Shown: positions 1-12,433 of the stretch, piece after piece
How the letters are laid out: every line of letters begins with the position of its first letter
Numbering within the stretch: position 1 is the stretch's first letter
From: Reticulitermes speratus
Lineage: Eukaryota > Arthropoda > Insecta > Blattodea > Rhinotermitidae
DNA: 64,000 bases
Direction of reading: 5' to 3'
NCBI GenBank assembly: GCA_021186555.1
Contig: JAJKFL010000011.1
Coordinates: forward strand, 1,453,001-1,517,000
Position numbers and translations under genes: made by a program
Notes under the pieces: model-generated
The model's input: only the letters and a program-made list of their open reading frames with translations
Database searches by the model: none
What the model was told of the DNA's origin: nothing

Positions 1-182
1 GAATGAACAAGTATGGAGGACTGGTGGAATGATACTGACAGAGGAAAATAGAAGTACGGGGAGAACAATCTGTCTCAGTGCCACTTCGCCCATCACAAAT
101 GTCACAAGGAATGAACAGGCATCGAACTCTGCCCTGCGCGTGGAGGGCCGGCGACCAAACCGCCCGAGGCATGGTAGGCCTG
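1..182 (-). repeat. SINE-A copy (tRNA-headed SINE), truncated by window edge
   Basis: Read on the minus strand, the head (near 182) has a tRNA-like A box (cctcgggcggtttggtcgcc) and a degraded B box, followed by the family body with the conserved phrase about a 'gtggc-acaaagtggcact' type segment. The same family occurs at 9010, 20830, 25520, 37085 and 55495. Confidence 0.7.
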
Positions 183-491
183 ATAACTATGAAAATAAAA
201 TAAAGCCGGTTAAATAAAAAATCGGGGTAGGTAGTGTCGGAGTCACTACCGCTGAGGTTTTTGGCGGAAAACGTCTTACCGAGGCGGTGTTGTCGGGGCG
301 GGGTGTTTGTAGGGTTGGTAAGAAAGAAATGAGCGCAAGGAACTTGCATTTCTTTTATTTTATTTATTTCTGACAATGCTGACTGATTTGTAAAATTTTG
401 TTGAAGACAGGACAATGGTACGAGTAGTACGATATGTAAGACTTACATGCTACACGTTAAGTCTATCGTGGTAATCTTTAAAGTTGTGAAG
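183..491. other. no assigned feature
   Basis: GC-mixed sequence without recognisable coding or repeat structure. It may be part of the same element as the ORF at 492-710. Confidence 0.5.
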
Positions 492-710
492 TCAGTTGGA
501 TCCGTGGCCAACACCAATCTGAACTTGTCGTTCAGAAACTGTTTGGCACTGGCGACTGTTGCTCGCCTCAACTGCTCGACGCTGCCTCATCCTCCGCATT
601 CGTTCTGCTGCTGTCTTAGGGGCGTTTTTGGATACCTCATTTATTCTTCTTTCACTTTGTAAGCGTTTACGATAGGCATTTACCTTCTTGTTTTCAAGAT
701 ATTTCGACAT
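492..710 (-). CDS. possible transposon (Helitron-like) protein N-terminus
   Basis: A 72-codon minus-strand ORF starts MSKYLENKK and is rich in Arg/Lys, with a segment KTAAERMRRMRQRRA. Short basic segments of the type 'AERxRRxRxRR' precede the helitron-like N domain in many arthropod transposon proteins; I use this as a loose resemblance only. The start is placed at an ATG preceded by an A/T-rich leader and, further up, by a CpG-rich block with a TGACGTCA palindrome. The arrangement (CpG block, A/T leader, ATG, basic segment) matches the ORF at 22174, which carries a clearer motif. No stop-free continuation is visible, so this is a fragment or a first exon. It could also be a chance ORF. Confidence 0.3.
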   Translation of the reverse strand: MSKYLENKKVNAYRKRLQSERRINEVSKNAPKTAAERMRRMRQRRAVEASNSRQCQTVSERQVQIGVGHGSN

Positions 711-719
711 TTTTTAAAT

Positions 720-1000
720 TTTAGGGAAAATTTGTCCAAGTTCAACACTTTCTCACTGTATATTTTTTCAAGTTCTTTCACTATTATCACTATTAGTGTT
801 TTATTGTATAGTACTCGTCGAGCTCTGTTAAACGACACCTCACACAACGTCCTACGCGTACGCGTTCCCGAGCTATACTAATTTTGCCGCGCGGCGAACC
901 GGTAATTTTCCACTCCAACTTGGCGACCATCTTGTGGCGGCGTGTGACGTCACGCGCTCAAGGTTAATGTCGCGTAACATTCTTTCATCCTTGCTCTTTT
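720..1000 (-). promoter_or_regulatory. CpG-rich promoter-like block
   Basis: CpG-dense stretch just upstream of the ORF at 492-710. It contains a CRE-like TGACGTCA palindrome (945-952) and, on the minus strand, a CGCCGCCACAAGATGG segment resembling YY1-type core promoter sites. Confidence 0.3.
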
Positions 1001-1210
1001 AAACCGTGTATTGCTTATTTGGACAAGCGTTATAGTTTTAAAGTTATTAAGATTTGTGTGGTATACACAAAATCGTAACATCGACTTTCGCATAGTTTCC
1101 CCCCATACCGGACCGGCGGAGTAAGACGTTTTCCGTCAAAAAGCTTAGACGCCGTGTCTTGCGTTTATAAGATATAAACGAGTGACTGCAATAAACATGA
1201 AAACTGCATA

Positions 1211-1648
1211 GACGTACTATAATGCGACACATATAATTTTTCCGCGTCCTGCGCGAGGAAAAATGTAGAGAGAGAGGAAGGGGCGGAGCTAAGTGCAAAG
1301 GTAGAGGGCTCCTTGCACCATGTTTGCCACATAGTCACTCTCTCTCAATTTTCACAGAGGTAACATCGTTTAAACGTATTACTAACGGAGCATATATTGG
1401 GAACAGTTTATTTCGACTTGGCAATAGCGCACTGTACCCAGACCTGGGCAATCAACGCAACGCTGCCAAGTTGTTATAACGTAAAGACAAATACCTCCCA
1501 CTCCTATACGCTACTAAATAACCTTCTCAGGACGGTGGCTGAAAGGAAAATGACTGATGTAGCAACAACGGTGATGCTAAAAGGACAGAATAGTGGGGGC
1601 TGCCTGATTTCGGTCTCTGCGTCGCGGAAAAGATATTTGAGTCGAGTT
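1211..1648 (+). repeat. unclassified dispersed repeat, copy 1
   Basis: About 440 bp closely similar, in inverted orientation, to 33508-33953. Similarity starts near gacgt-tactataatgcg and ends at gtcgagtt in both copies. No terminal inverted repeat, poly(A) or target duplication is obvious, so the class is open. The ORFs in it are not conserved as a protein family I know. Confidence 0.75.
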
Positions 1649-2229
1649 CTAGCAGCTTCTGCTCTTCAAAATGGCTACCAGTACTAGCCGCTGCACGGTC
1701 AATGTACGTAAACAGCAGGCACTGGAATAACCGTATTAAAACATGGACAGACAGAGTATTCGTTTCGGCGCACCATTATGAACTACTGCTCACAAACACA
1801 CAGAACAGTGCAGCAGTTTCTTTTAAAGACAGTCGTAACAAATCATGTCTCACTGCGAACTGGTCATAAGACTTAGTGTGCTTTATCACATGACACGCCG
1901 GCTTTGAATTCGAAGGTTCAGACCTGGCGACCGGCTATTCTGGTTCAGGCTATTCGAAGTTTTCCTCGACCCTTCTACGAAAATGCTGGGACAATGCCCC
2001 AAGTAAGGCCATACACGCTCCCTTCCATATCATTATTCACAGTCACTAAACACTGCACCATCGAATGGTAATTCGACGGTATATAGTTTCAGCTACTGGA
2101 GCAACGTTTAATAAATCACAGAAATAAACACAAGAAATTAGTGAAAAATAATTACCCTCCTTTAAAGCCAAATGGTTACTTTACGTACCATCAGGTTTAA
2201 CATGAAAAAAATTGTACGTTCTGCCCTCA
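1649..2229. other. no assigned feature; left edge of 114-bp satellite
   Basis: No coding signal seen. The last about 60 bp (ggtttaacat ... ttgtacgtt) weakly match the outer flank of the inverted array at 53770, read on the other strand. Confidence 0.5.
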
Positions 2230-5200
2230 CAGTGTTTTGTATGGATCTCAGAACAAACAGCGATTACTGCCCTATACAGCGTTAACTGACTGGTTTGTAT
2301 AACTGAGACGGAGTGTGTTTACTGCGCGGTAAGGACTGTATTTATGTGTTTTGTGTGGATCTCAGAACAAACAGCGATTATTTCACTGTACAACATTAAC
2401 TGACTGGTTTGTATAACTGAGACGGAGTGTGTTTACTGCGCGGTACGGACTGTATTTATGTGTTTTGTGTGGATCTCAGAACAAACAGCGATTATTTCAC
2501 TGTACAACATTAACTGACTGGTTTGTATAACTGAGACGGAGTGTGTTTACTGCGCGGTACGGACTGTATTTATGTGTCTTGTGTGGATCTCAGAACAAAC
2601 AGCGATTATTTCACTGTACAACATTAACTGACTGGTTTGTATAACTGAGACGGAGTGTGTTTACTGCACGGTACGGACTGTATTTATGTGTCTTGTGTGG
2701 ATCTCAGAACAAACAGCGATTATTTCACTGTACAGCATTAACTGACTGGTTTGTATAACTGAGACGGAGTGTGTTTACTGCGCGGTACGGACTGTATTTA
2801 TGTGTTTTGTGTGGATCTCACAACAAACAGCGATTATTTCACTGTACAGCGTTAACTGACTGGTTTGTATAACTGAGACGGAGTGTGTTTACTGCGCGGT
2901 ACGGACTGTATTTATGTGTTTTGTGTGGATCTCAGAACAAACAGCGATTATTTCACTGTACAACATTAACAGACTGGTTTGTATAACTGAGACGGAGTGT
3001 GTTTACTGCGCGGTACGGACTGTATTTATGTGTTTTGTGTGGATCTCAGAACAAACAGCGATTATTTCACTGTACAGCGTTAACTGACTGGTTTGTATAA
3101 CTGAGACGGAGTGTGTTTACTGCGCGGTACGGACTGTATTTATGTGTTTTGTGTGGATCTCAGAACAAACAGCGATTATTTCACTGTACAACATTAACTG
3201 ACTGGTTTGTATAACTGAGACGGAGTGTGTTTACTGCGCGGTAAGGACTGTATTTATGTGTTTTGTGTGGATCTCAGAACAAACAGCGATTATTTCACTG
3301 TACAACATTAACTGACTGGATTGTATAACTGAGACGGAGTGTATTTACTGCGCGGTACGGACTGTATTTATGTGTTTTGTGTGGATCTCACAACAAACAG
3401 CGATTATTTCACTGTACAGCGTTAACTGACTGGTTTGTATAACTGAGACGGAGTGTGTTTACTGCGCGGTACGGACTGTATTTATGTGTTTTGTGTGGAT
3501 CTCAGAACAAACAGCGATTATTTCACTGTACAACATTAACAGACTGGTTTGTATAACTGAGACGGAGTGTGTTTACTGCGCGGTACGGACTGTATTTATG
3601 TGTTTTGTGTGGATCTCAGAACAAACAGCGATTATTTCACTGTACAGCGTTAACTGACTGGTTTGTATAACTGAGACGGAGTGTGTTTACTGCGCGGTAC
3701 GGACTGTATTTATGTGTTTTGTGTGGATCTCAGAACAAACAGCGATTATTTCACTGTACAACATTAACTGACTGGTTTGTATAACTGAGACGGAGTGTGT
3801 TTACTGCGCGGTACGGACTGTATTTATGTGTTTTGTGTGGATCTCAGAACAAACAGCGATTATTTCACTGTACAACATTAACTGACTGGTTTGTATAACT
3901 GAGACGGAGTGTGTTTACTGCGCGGTACGGACTGTATTTATGTGTTTTGTGTGGATCTCAGAACAAACAGCGATTATTTCACTGTACAGCATTAACTCAC
4001 TGGTTTGTATAACTGAGACGGAGTGTGTTTACTGCGCGGTACGGACTGTATTTATGTGTTTTGTGTGGATCTCAGAACAAACAGCGATTATTTCACTGTA
4101 CAGCATTAACTGACTGGTTAGTATAACTGAGACGGAGTGTGTTTACTGCACGGTACGGACTGTATTTATGTGTTTTGTGTGGATCTCATAACAAACAGCG
4201 ATTATTTCACTGTACAGCATTAACTGACTGGTTAGTATAACTGAGACGGAGTGTGTTTACTGCGCGGTACGGACTGTATTTATGTGTTTTGTGTGGATCT
4301 CAGAACAAACAGCGATTATTTCACTGTACACAATTAACTGACTGGTTTGTATAAACTGAGACGGAGTGTGTTTACTGCGCGGTACGGACTGTATTTATGT
4401 GTTTTGTGTGGATCTCAGAACAAACAGCGATTATTTCACTGTACAGCATTAACTGACTGGTTAGTATAACTGAGACGGAGTGTGTTTACTGCGCGGTACG
4501 GACTGTATTTATGTGTTTTGTGTGGATCTCAGAACAAACAGCGATTATTTCACTGTACAAGCATTAACTGACTGGTTGTGTATAACTGAGACGGAGTGTG
4601 TTTACTGCGCGGTACGGACTGTATTTATGTGTTTTGTGTGGATCTCAGAACAAACAGCGATTATTTCACTGTAACAACATTAACTGACTGGTTTGTATAA
4701 CTGAGACGGAGTGTGTTTACTGCGCGGTACGGACTGTATTTATGTGTTTTGTGTGGATCTCAGAACAAACAGCGATTATTTCACTGTACAACATTAACTG
4801 ACTGGTTTGTATAATGAGACGGAGTGTGTTTACTGCGCGGTACGGACTGTATTTATGTGTTTTGTGTGGATCTCAGAACAAACAGCGATTATTTCACTGT
4901 ACACATTAACTGACTGGTTTGTATAACTGAGACGGAGTGTGTTTACTGCGCGGTACGGACTGTATTTATGTGTTTTGTGTGGATCTCAGAACAAACAGCG
5001 ATTATTTCACTGTACAGCATTAACTGACTGGTTAGTATAACTGAGACGGAGTGTGTTTACTGCGCGGTACGGACTGTATTTATGTGTTTTGTGTGGATCT
5101 CAGAACAAACAGCGATTATTTCACTGTACAGCATTAACTGACTGGTTGTATAACTGAGACGGAGTGTGTTTACTGCACGGTACGGACTGTATTTATGTGT

Positions 5201-8200
5201 TTTGTGTGGATCTCAGAACAAACAGCGATTATTTCACTGTACAACATTAACTGACTGGTTTGTATAACTGAGACGGAGTGTGTTTACTGCCGGTACGGAC
5301 TGTATTTATGTGTTTTGTGTGGATCTCAGAACAAACAGCGATTATTTCACTGTACACATTAACTGACTGGTTTGTATAACTGAGACGGAGTGTGTTTACT
5401 GCGCGGTACGGACTGTATTTATGTGTTTTGTGTGGATCTCAGAACAAACAGCGATTATTTCACTGTACAACATTAACTGACTGGTTTGTATAACTGAGAC
5501 GGAGTGTGTTTACTGCCGGTACGGACTGTATTTTATGTGTCTTGTGTGGATCTCAGAACAAACAGCGATTATTTCACTGTACAACATTAACTGACTGGTT
5601 TGTATAACTGAGACGGAGTGTGTTTACTGCGCGGTACGGACTGTATTTATGTGTTTTGTGTGGATCTCAGAACAAACAGCGATTATTTCACTGTACAGCA
5701 TTAACTGACTGGTTTGTATAACTGAGACGGAGTGTGTTTACTGCCGGTACGGACTGTATTTATGTGTTTGTGTGGATCTCAGAACAAACAGCGATTATTT
5801 CACTGTACACATTAACTGACTGGTTTGTATAACTGAGACGGAGTGTGTTTACTGCGCGGTACGGACTGTATTTATGTGTTTTGTGTGGATCTCAGAACAA
5901 ACAGCGATTATTTCACTGTACAGCATTAACTGACTGGTTTGTATAACTGAGACGGAGTGTGTTTACTGCGCGGTACGGACTGTATTTATGTGTTTTGTGT
6001 GGATCTCAGAACAAACAGCGATTATTTCACTGTACACATTAACTGACTGGTTTGTATAACTGAGACGGAGTGTGTTTTACTGCGCGGTACGGACTGTATT
6101 TATGTGTTTGTGTGGATCTCAGAACAAACAGCGATTATTTCACTGTACAACATTAACTGACTGGTTTGTATAACTGAGACGGAGTGTGTTTACTGCGCGG
6201 TACGGACTGTATTTAGTGTGTTTGTGTGGATCTCAGAACAAACAGCGATTATTTCACTGTACAACATTAACTGACTGGTTTGTATAACTGAGACGGAGTG
6301 TGTTTACTGCGCGGTACGGACTGTATTTATGTGTTTTGTGTGGATCTCAGAACAAACAGCGATTATTTCACTGTACAGCATTAACTGACTGGTTTGTATA
6401 ACTGAGACGGAGTGTGTTTACTGCCGGTACGGACTGTATTTATGTGTTTTGTGTGGATCTCAGAACAAACAGCGATTATTTCATACAATAACTGATATAA
6501 CAAGCAGTTAACTACGACATGGTTTGTATAAACGATATTTGTATAGTGATGTTTACTGCGCGGTACGGACTGTATTTATGTGTTTTGTGTGGATCTCAGA
6601 ACAAACAGCGATTATTTCACTGTACAACATTAACTGACTGGTTGTATAACTGAGACGGAGTGTGTTTACTGCGCGGTACGGACTGTATTTATGTGTTTTG
6701 TGTGGATCTCAGAACAAACAGCGATTATTTCACTGTACAACATTAACTGACTGGTTTGTATAACTGAGACGGAGTGTGTTTACTGCGCGGTACGGACTGT
6801 ATTTATGTGTTTTGTGTGGATCTCAGAACAAACAGCGATTATTTCACTGTACAACATTAACTGACTGGTTATGTATAACTGAGACGGAGTGTGTTTACTG
6901 CGCGGTACGGACTGTATTTATGTGTTTTGTGTGGATCTCAGAACAAACAGCGATTATTTCACTGTACAACATTAAACTGACTGGTTTGTATAACTGAGAC
7001 GGAGTGTGTTTACTGCGCGGTACGGACTGTATTATATGTGTTTTGTGTGGATCTCAGAACAAACAGCGATTATTTCACTGTAACACATTAACTGACTGGT
7101 TTGTATAACTGAGACGGAGTGTGTTTACTGCGCGGTACGGACTGTATTTATGTGTTTTGTGTGGATCTCAGAACAAACAGCGATTATTTCACTGTACAAC
7201 ATTAACTGACTGGTTTGTATAACTGAGACGGAGTGTGTTTACTGCGCGGTACGGACTGTATTTATGTGTTTTGTGTGGATCTCAGAACAAACAGCGATTA
7301 TTTCACTGTACAAGCATTAACTGACTGGTTTGTATAACTGAGACGGAGTGTGTTTACTGCGCGGTACGGACTGTATTTATGTGTTTTGTGTGGATCTCAG
7401 AACAAACAGCGATTATTTCACTGTACAGCATTAACTGACTGGTTAGTATAACTGAGACGGAGTGTGTTTACTGCACGGTACGGACTGTATTTATGTGTTT
7501 TGTGTGGATCTCAGAACAAACAGCGATTATTTCACTGTACAGCATTAACTGACTGGTTTGTATAACTGAGACGGAGTGTGTTTACTGCACGGTACGGACT
7601 GTATTTATGTGTCTTGTGTGGATCTCAGAACAAACAGCGATTATTTCACTGTACAACATTAACTGACTGGTTTGTATAACTGAGACGGAGTGTGTTTACT
7701 GCACGGTACGGACTGTATTTATGTGTCTTGTGTGGATCTCAGAACAAACAGCGATTATTTCACTGTACAACATTAACTGACTGGTTTGTATAACTGAGAC
7801 GGAGTGTGTTTACTGCGCGGTACGGACTGTATTTATGTGTTTTTTGTGGATCTCAGAACAAACAGCGATTATTTCACTGTACAACATTAACTGACTGGTT
7901 TGTATAACTGAGACGGAGTGTGTTTACTGCACGGTACGGACTGTATTTATGTGTTTTGTGTGGATCTCAGAACAAACAGCGATTATTTCACTGTACAGCA
8001 TTAACTGACTGGTTTGTATAACTGAGACGGAGTGTGTTTACTGCACGGTACGGACTGTATTTATGTGTCTTGTGTGGATCTCAGAACAAACAGCGATTAT
8101 TTCACTGTACAACATTAACTGACTGGTTTGTATAACTGAGACGGAGTGTGTTTACTGCGCGGTACGGACTGTATTTATGTGTTTTGTGTGGATCTCAGAA

Positions 8201-8970
8201 CAAACAGCGATTATTTCACTGTACAACATTAACTGACTGGTTTGTATAACTGAGACGGAGTGTGTTTACTGCACGGTACGGACTGTATTTATGTGTCTTG
8301 TGTGGATCTCAGAACAAACAGCGATTATTTCACTGTACAACATTAACTGACTGGTTTGTATAACTGAGACGGAGTGTGTTTACTGCGCGGTACGGACTGT
8401 ATTTATGTGTTTTGTGTGGATCTCAGAACAAACAGCGATTATTTCACTGTACAACATTAACTGACTGGTTTGTATAACTGAGACGGAGTGTGTTTACTGC
8501 ACGGTACGGACTGTATTTATGTGTCTTGTGTGGATCTCAGAACAAACAGCGATTATTTCACTGTACAACATTAACTGACTGGTTTGTATAACTGAGACGG
8601 AGTGTGTTTACTGCGCGGTACGGACTGTATTTATGTGTTTTGTGTGGATCTCAGAACAAACAGCGATTATTTCACTGTACAACATTAACTGACTGGTTTG
8701 TATAACTGAGACGGAGTGTGTTTACTGCGCGGTACGAACTGTATTTATGTGTTTTGTGTGGATCTCAGAACAAACAGCGATTATTTCACTGTACAACATT
8801 AACTGACTGGTTTGTATAACTGAGACGGAGTGTGTTTACTGCGCGGTACGGACTGTATTTATGTGTTTTGTGTGGATCTCAGAACAAACAGCGATTATTT
8901 CACTGTACAGCATCAACTGACTGGTTTTTACAACCGAAACGGGCAGTGTTTACTGTGCGGTACGAACTAA
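2230..8970 (+). repeat. 114-bp satellite, about 59 tandem copies
   Basis: The period is 114 bp (for example tttatgtgttttgtgtgg at 2341 and 2455). Units are over 95% alike, with diagnostic variants (acaacattaac / acagcattaac / acagcgttaac; cgcggtacgg / cacggtacgg; gtgttttgtg / gtgtcttgtg). Higher-order structure is visible: a five-unit block near 2820-3380 recurs 570 bp later, and two-unit (228-bp) alternation runs from about 8040 to 8640. Single-base indels cluster between about 4350 and 7090, and one unit near 6485-6545 is scrambled. The array is inverted relative to 49899-53768. Confidence 0.98.
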
Positions 8971-9009
8971 ATCTTTAAACTAATTCAGGTTAATTTTCGG
9001 CGTATCACG

Positions 9010-9112
9010 AGCCCATGTTAGATTTGTGGTGTATAAAGTGGCACTGGTAAAGATTTTTTCCGAGTACTTCGGTTTACCCTTGTCAGTATCATTCCACCAT
9101 GCTCCATCTACA
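9010..9112 (+). repeat. SINE-A fragment (body)
   Basis: Matches the SINE-A body (gatttgtggtg, aaagtggcactgg, ccgagtacttcggttt, atcattccaccatgctcc). The tRNA-like head is absent. Confidence 0.7.
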
Positions 9113-9788
9113 TGTTGCTCTTACTTGAAGTACAAGAGAACGAAGCCTGGGAACCTCCCAAAAACATTTTTTTTTTCGGAATAGGACAGTACTGGATATG
9201 CAAGTTCTCTCGCTTTCTCTTCAAAGGGTCAAGTAAGTTTGTCATTGTTCGAAAGAGACAACCAAAATAAAACACGCGCATCTGAAACGAGGTTAGCTCG
9301 TGGGTGTTTCCTCCTCTCGAAGGTCTTATTCAGAAGGGGATATCGGAATTACAAACGATGATCACCCCTGCCTTCCAGGAATGAGTCACAGCCCGATAGA
9401 GGCGCCGGCGTTCCTAAATCTCGTGTTAAACGTGTAAATGTTGAAGAGAGGCTGGCAGGGTGGACTTTAATTGCTGGATTACAACTGATAAAAACAGAGG
9501 TACATACAAGTAGTCATGAGTGTTCATTTGTTCAAATCCATTGAAAAGTCCTGTCGAAAATGCTCATATTGTATTAAGCGTGGTATTTAGTATTCACAAT
9601 TCCCTGCTTCTGATATCAGTACTCCCCCTGTGAGTCCTCTGTCTATATATTCCGATCTACGTAATCTCATATCCCCCAAAACTCGCAAAACTGACTCCCC
9701 CGTGATTATTGCAACAGTACGGAAATACATGTATGAAACAAAAAAATACATTAACAAGACCGGCAATGTACGTATAACGTAATATTGA
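9113..9788. other. no assigned feature
   Basis: No exon-like or repeat-family signal apart from about 40 bp at the right end (acaagac...aatgtacgtataa) that is shared with the sequence left of 37317. Confidence 0.5.
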
Positions 9789-10039
9789 GGCGCGTTCGCG
9801 TAACCATTGTTGCCGTGGAAAAACAGTAAGTAATACATATTTTCAGTGTGTGTCTGTAGCTTTAGTTATCCAGCACGATGCGAATGCGCCCTACAATATT
9901 GTCATCTGTGGCGTCTTTGGCTCTACTATATTCTCCTGCATTATGTCATAAGCGGTACGATTTCGGAGAAAAGTTATTGAACACAGGACGTGTATTGTTA
10001 TTTTCTCTACACCTTCTGTCTGAACATTTCTCATTCTAA

Positions 10040-10581
10040 AGCCGGGATTAGACGGCGCGTGACTCGGCTCGTTTTACGTCATAACTGACGTCATTGACAA
10101 AGAATCGTATTCAAACGCGCCGTGTAACCGGCCTGGCACGGCGCGGCTTGTGACTGGTGGAGCGAGGCTCGTTGGATCGCCTCAGAAGCGGTTTTTTCAC
10201 GATCCTCAAAGGGACTCGGCGCGGGCAGCTTTAGCGGCTACACGGCGCTTGCAGTGTACGCGCCAAGCGGGTCTCGTCCAACCTGTATACACTTAGGTCT
10301 GGTCTTTGTTTTCTGCTGTCGGGGTGCGCGAAGAGTGAAACTTTCTGTCTCACAATTGGTATTGGCTAGAATGCAGTGGTCAAACGAGGACATTTTTAAG
10401 TTCATAGAACAACACGACTTATTCCACAAGCCGAGCCGAACCTACCCGAGCAAGGCCGCTGGTCCGCCATTTGCCGAGCAGCGCCGCGTCGTGTAGCCAG
10501 ATTGTCTTTTCTGTTCCGATCTGTTGGCCGAGCAAGTGACGTCACGTCACTGGACGAGCCACGCGCCGTCTAATCCCGGCT
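10040..10581 (+). mobile_element. PIF/Harbinger-type MITE with MADF-gene remnant
   Basis: The element is 542 bp with about 27-bp terminal inverted repeats beginning AGCCGGGATTAGACGGCGCG and flanked by a TAA target duplication (10037-10039 and 10582-10584). A 3-bp TWA duplication is the PIF/Harbinger signature. The uninterrupted paralogue at about 37560 shows the empty site (ctcattctatgaagaa), confirming the insertion. The interior holds the start of a MADF-type gene. Confidence 0.85.
10371..10496 (+). pseudogene. MADF-domain protein fragment inside the Harbinger-type MITE
   Basis: The reading frame starts MQWSNEDIFKFIEQ, which resembles the opening of MADF (Myb/SANT-like) domains: Trp, acidic, then F-I-E before the 'Y..P.LW' core. 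The conserved Tyr/Leu-Trp core that should follow is missing, and the frame runs through HKPSRTYPSKAAG to a stop after 42 residues. PIF/Harbinger elements encode a transposase plus a Myb/SANT/MADF-like DNA-binding partner, so the fragment fits a deletion derivative that kept the 5' end of the accessory gene. The terminal repeat begins about 50 bp past the stop. It is not functional as it stands. The 14-residue match is short, so moderate confidence. Confidence 0.5.
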
Positions 10582-10904
10582 TAAGAAGAACTGAGAGACA
10601 TACGAGTATCATAAATGTACATAGGTATTCATATAAAGTACCCGTTATTCTTGTCGCATTTTAATGAAACTTGCACTTTCTCTACAGATTTTAAAAAAAA
10701 CACTCAAATATCAAATTTCATGAAGATCCGGCCTGTGGGAGCCGAGTTGTTCCATGCAGACGGACAGACGAAAAGACAGACAAGACGAAACCAATAGTCG
10801 CTTTCTGCAGTTTTGCGAACGCGCCTAAAATTGAAGTTTTGTAGATAAGAAACGCACTAATGACACTAATGTACTGTCACTAATGACACTAATGTACTGC
10901 CACT

Positions 10905-11665
10905 CCGTTCTGTTCGCTGGGCGAGTGGTTCTGGGATATGACTCTGTCGCTGGGCGAGTGGTTCTGGGATATGGCTTTCGGGCGAGTGGTTCTGGGATAT
11001 GACTCTGTCGCTGGGCGAGTGGCTCTGGGATATGGCTTTCGGGCGAGTGGTTCTGGGATATGACTCTGTCGCTGGGCGAGTGGCTCTGGGATATGGCTTT
11101 CGGGCGAGTGGTTCTGGGATATGACTCTGTCACTGGGCGAGTGGCTCTGGGATATGGCTTTCGGGCGAGTGGTTCTGTGATATGACTCTGTCGCCAGGCG
11201 AGTGGCTCTGGGATATGGCTTTCGGGCGAGTGGTTCTGGGATATGACTCTGTGTCACTGGGCGAGTGGTTCTGGAATATGATTCTGTTTCATTGGGCAAG
11301 TGGTTCTGGGATATGACTCTGTCGCTGGGCGAGTGGCTCTGGGATATGGCTTTCGGGCGAGTGGTTCTGGGATATGACTCTGTGTCACTGGGCGAGTGGT
11401 TCTGCAATATGATTCTGTTTCATTGGCAAGTGGTTCTGGGATATGACTCTGTGTCACTGGGCGAGTGGTTCTGCAATATGATTCTGTTTCATTGGGCAAG
11501 TGGTTCTGGGATATGACTCTGTCGCTGGGCGAGTGGCTCTGGGATATGGCTTTCGGGCGAGTGGTTCTGGGATATGACTCTGTGTCACTGGGCGAGTGGT
11601 TCTGGAATATGACTCGTTCGTTGGGCGAGCAGTTCTGGGATATGACTGTGTCGATGCGCGAGTGG
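10905..11665. repeat. 61/63-bp minisatellite
   Basis: Two related half-units alternate: gttctgggatatgactctgt + cgctgggcgagtg, and gctctgggatatggctttcg + ggcgagtg, with TGTCACTGG variants at the right. Its right edge merges with the arm of the foldback sequence at 11640-11765. ORFs on both strands are by-products of the repeat. Confidence 0.95.
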
Positions 11666-11765
11666 ATCCCGATGTTTCGAAGGATAGTAGTGCCTTCATG
11701 TTCAGGGTCAAGCAATCTACTTCTTTGACTCCTTGACCCTGAAGATGAAGACACTACGAGACGGC
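11640..11765. repeat. foldback centre (same family as 47633-47783)
   Basis: A hairpin is formed by ttcagggtcaag (11701) and cttgaccctgaa. The flanks align with the element at 47633 (gtgtcg-tg-g-gag ... ccttcat-ttcagggtcaagc). Confidence 0.7.
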
Positions 11766-12433
11766 GTCAGATCCCAGAAGACTTGATTCTTCCTTAAACA
11801 TATGTGCCGACACCGAAGACAGTGAGAGAACACGACTTGAAGAGGAACGTATTAAGATGGCCACCGGAAACGACAATACTCACATGACAAATCAGTGACG
11901 GTCACTGCGATATACACGCGCCAGTGTTTCCCAAACTATTTAACCAAGGCTCTACGCACACAAAATGGGAGACCAAACCTCCGCTGCCCCTCTGTTTACT
12001 TAAACTGAAAACAGCAATCATGGAACGAGATTTATTGATACTATAAAACATTACAAATACAAAACATAACTGCACGAATTGGACTGGCCGCCTAAAATAA
12101 CGTTAAATTATAACGAGAATCGTAGTTGGAATTTGATTTCACAGACAGGAATTAAACATCCGCGAATAAAAGCAAGCAGACATGTTTACTGCCACTCTTT
12201 ATTTAACTATGCTTTCCACTTTTAGTACTACACGGGGTTAATTGGCAGTACGATCAGTGAATAACGAAATTGAAAGGATGTTGAAGTGGTCGTGGCCTAA
12301 TTTAAAGTACTATCCCAGAATTTGCCTGGCGGGACTGAGGAACACATCCTGCTGTACTTCATAACTTATTAATATAATACAGAATATGGCCTAACACAAC
12401 TATTCTATTACAAAAATATTTTTTGTAAAATTG
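11766..12433. other. no assigned gene; degenerate repeat remnant near 12285-12350
   Basis: No exon-like signal. The phrase ctatcccagaatttgcctgg resembles a dispersed insect repeat but no boundaries can be set. Confidence 0.45.

Larger units (their letters stand above)
9789..10825. mobile_element. MITE-like dispersed repeat, interrupted copy
   Basis: The ends carry short inverted repeats (GGCGCGTTCGC at left, GCGAACGCGCC at right). The internal sequence matches the copy at 37317-37787 on both sides of an inserted second element (10040-10581). Similarity with the other copy stops at the right terminus but continues about 40 bp outside the left terminus, so the left boundary is not certain. Confidence 0.7.

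Noticed and set aside
2230-8970. CRISPR-like array
   Set aside because: Unit is continuous satellite with no unique spacers, in a eukaryotic intron.
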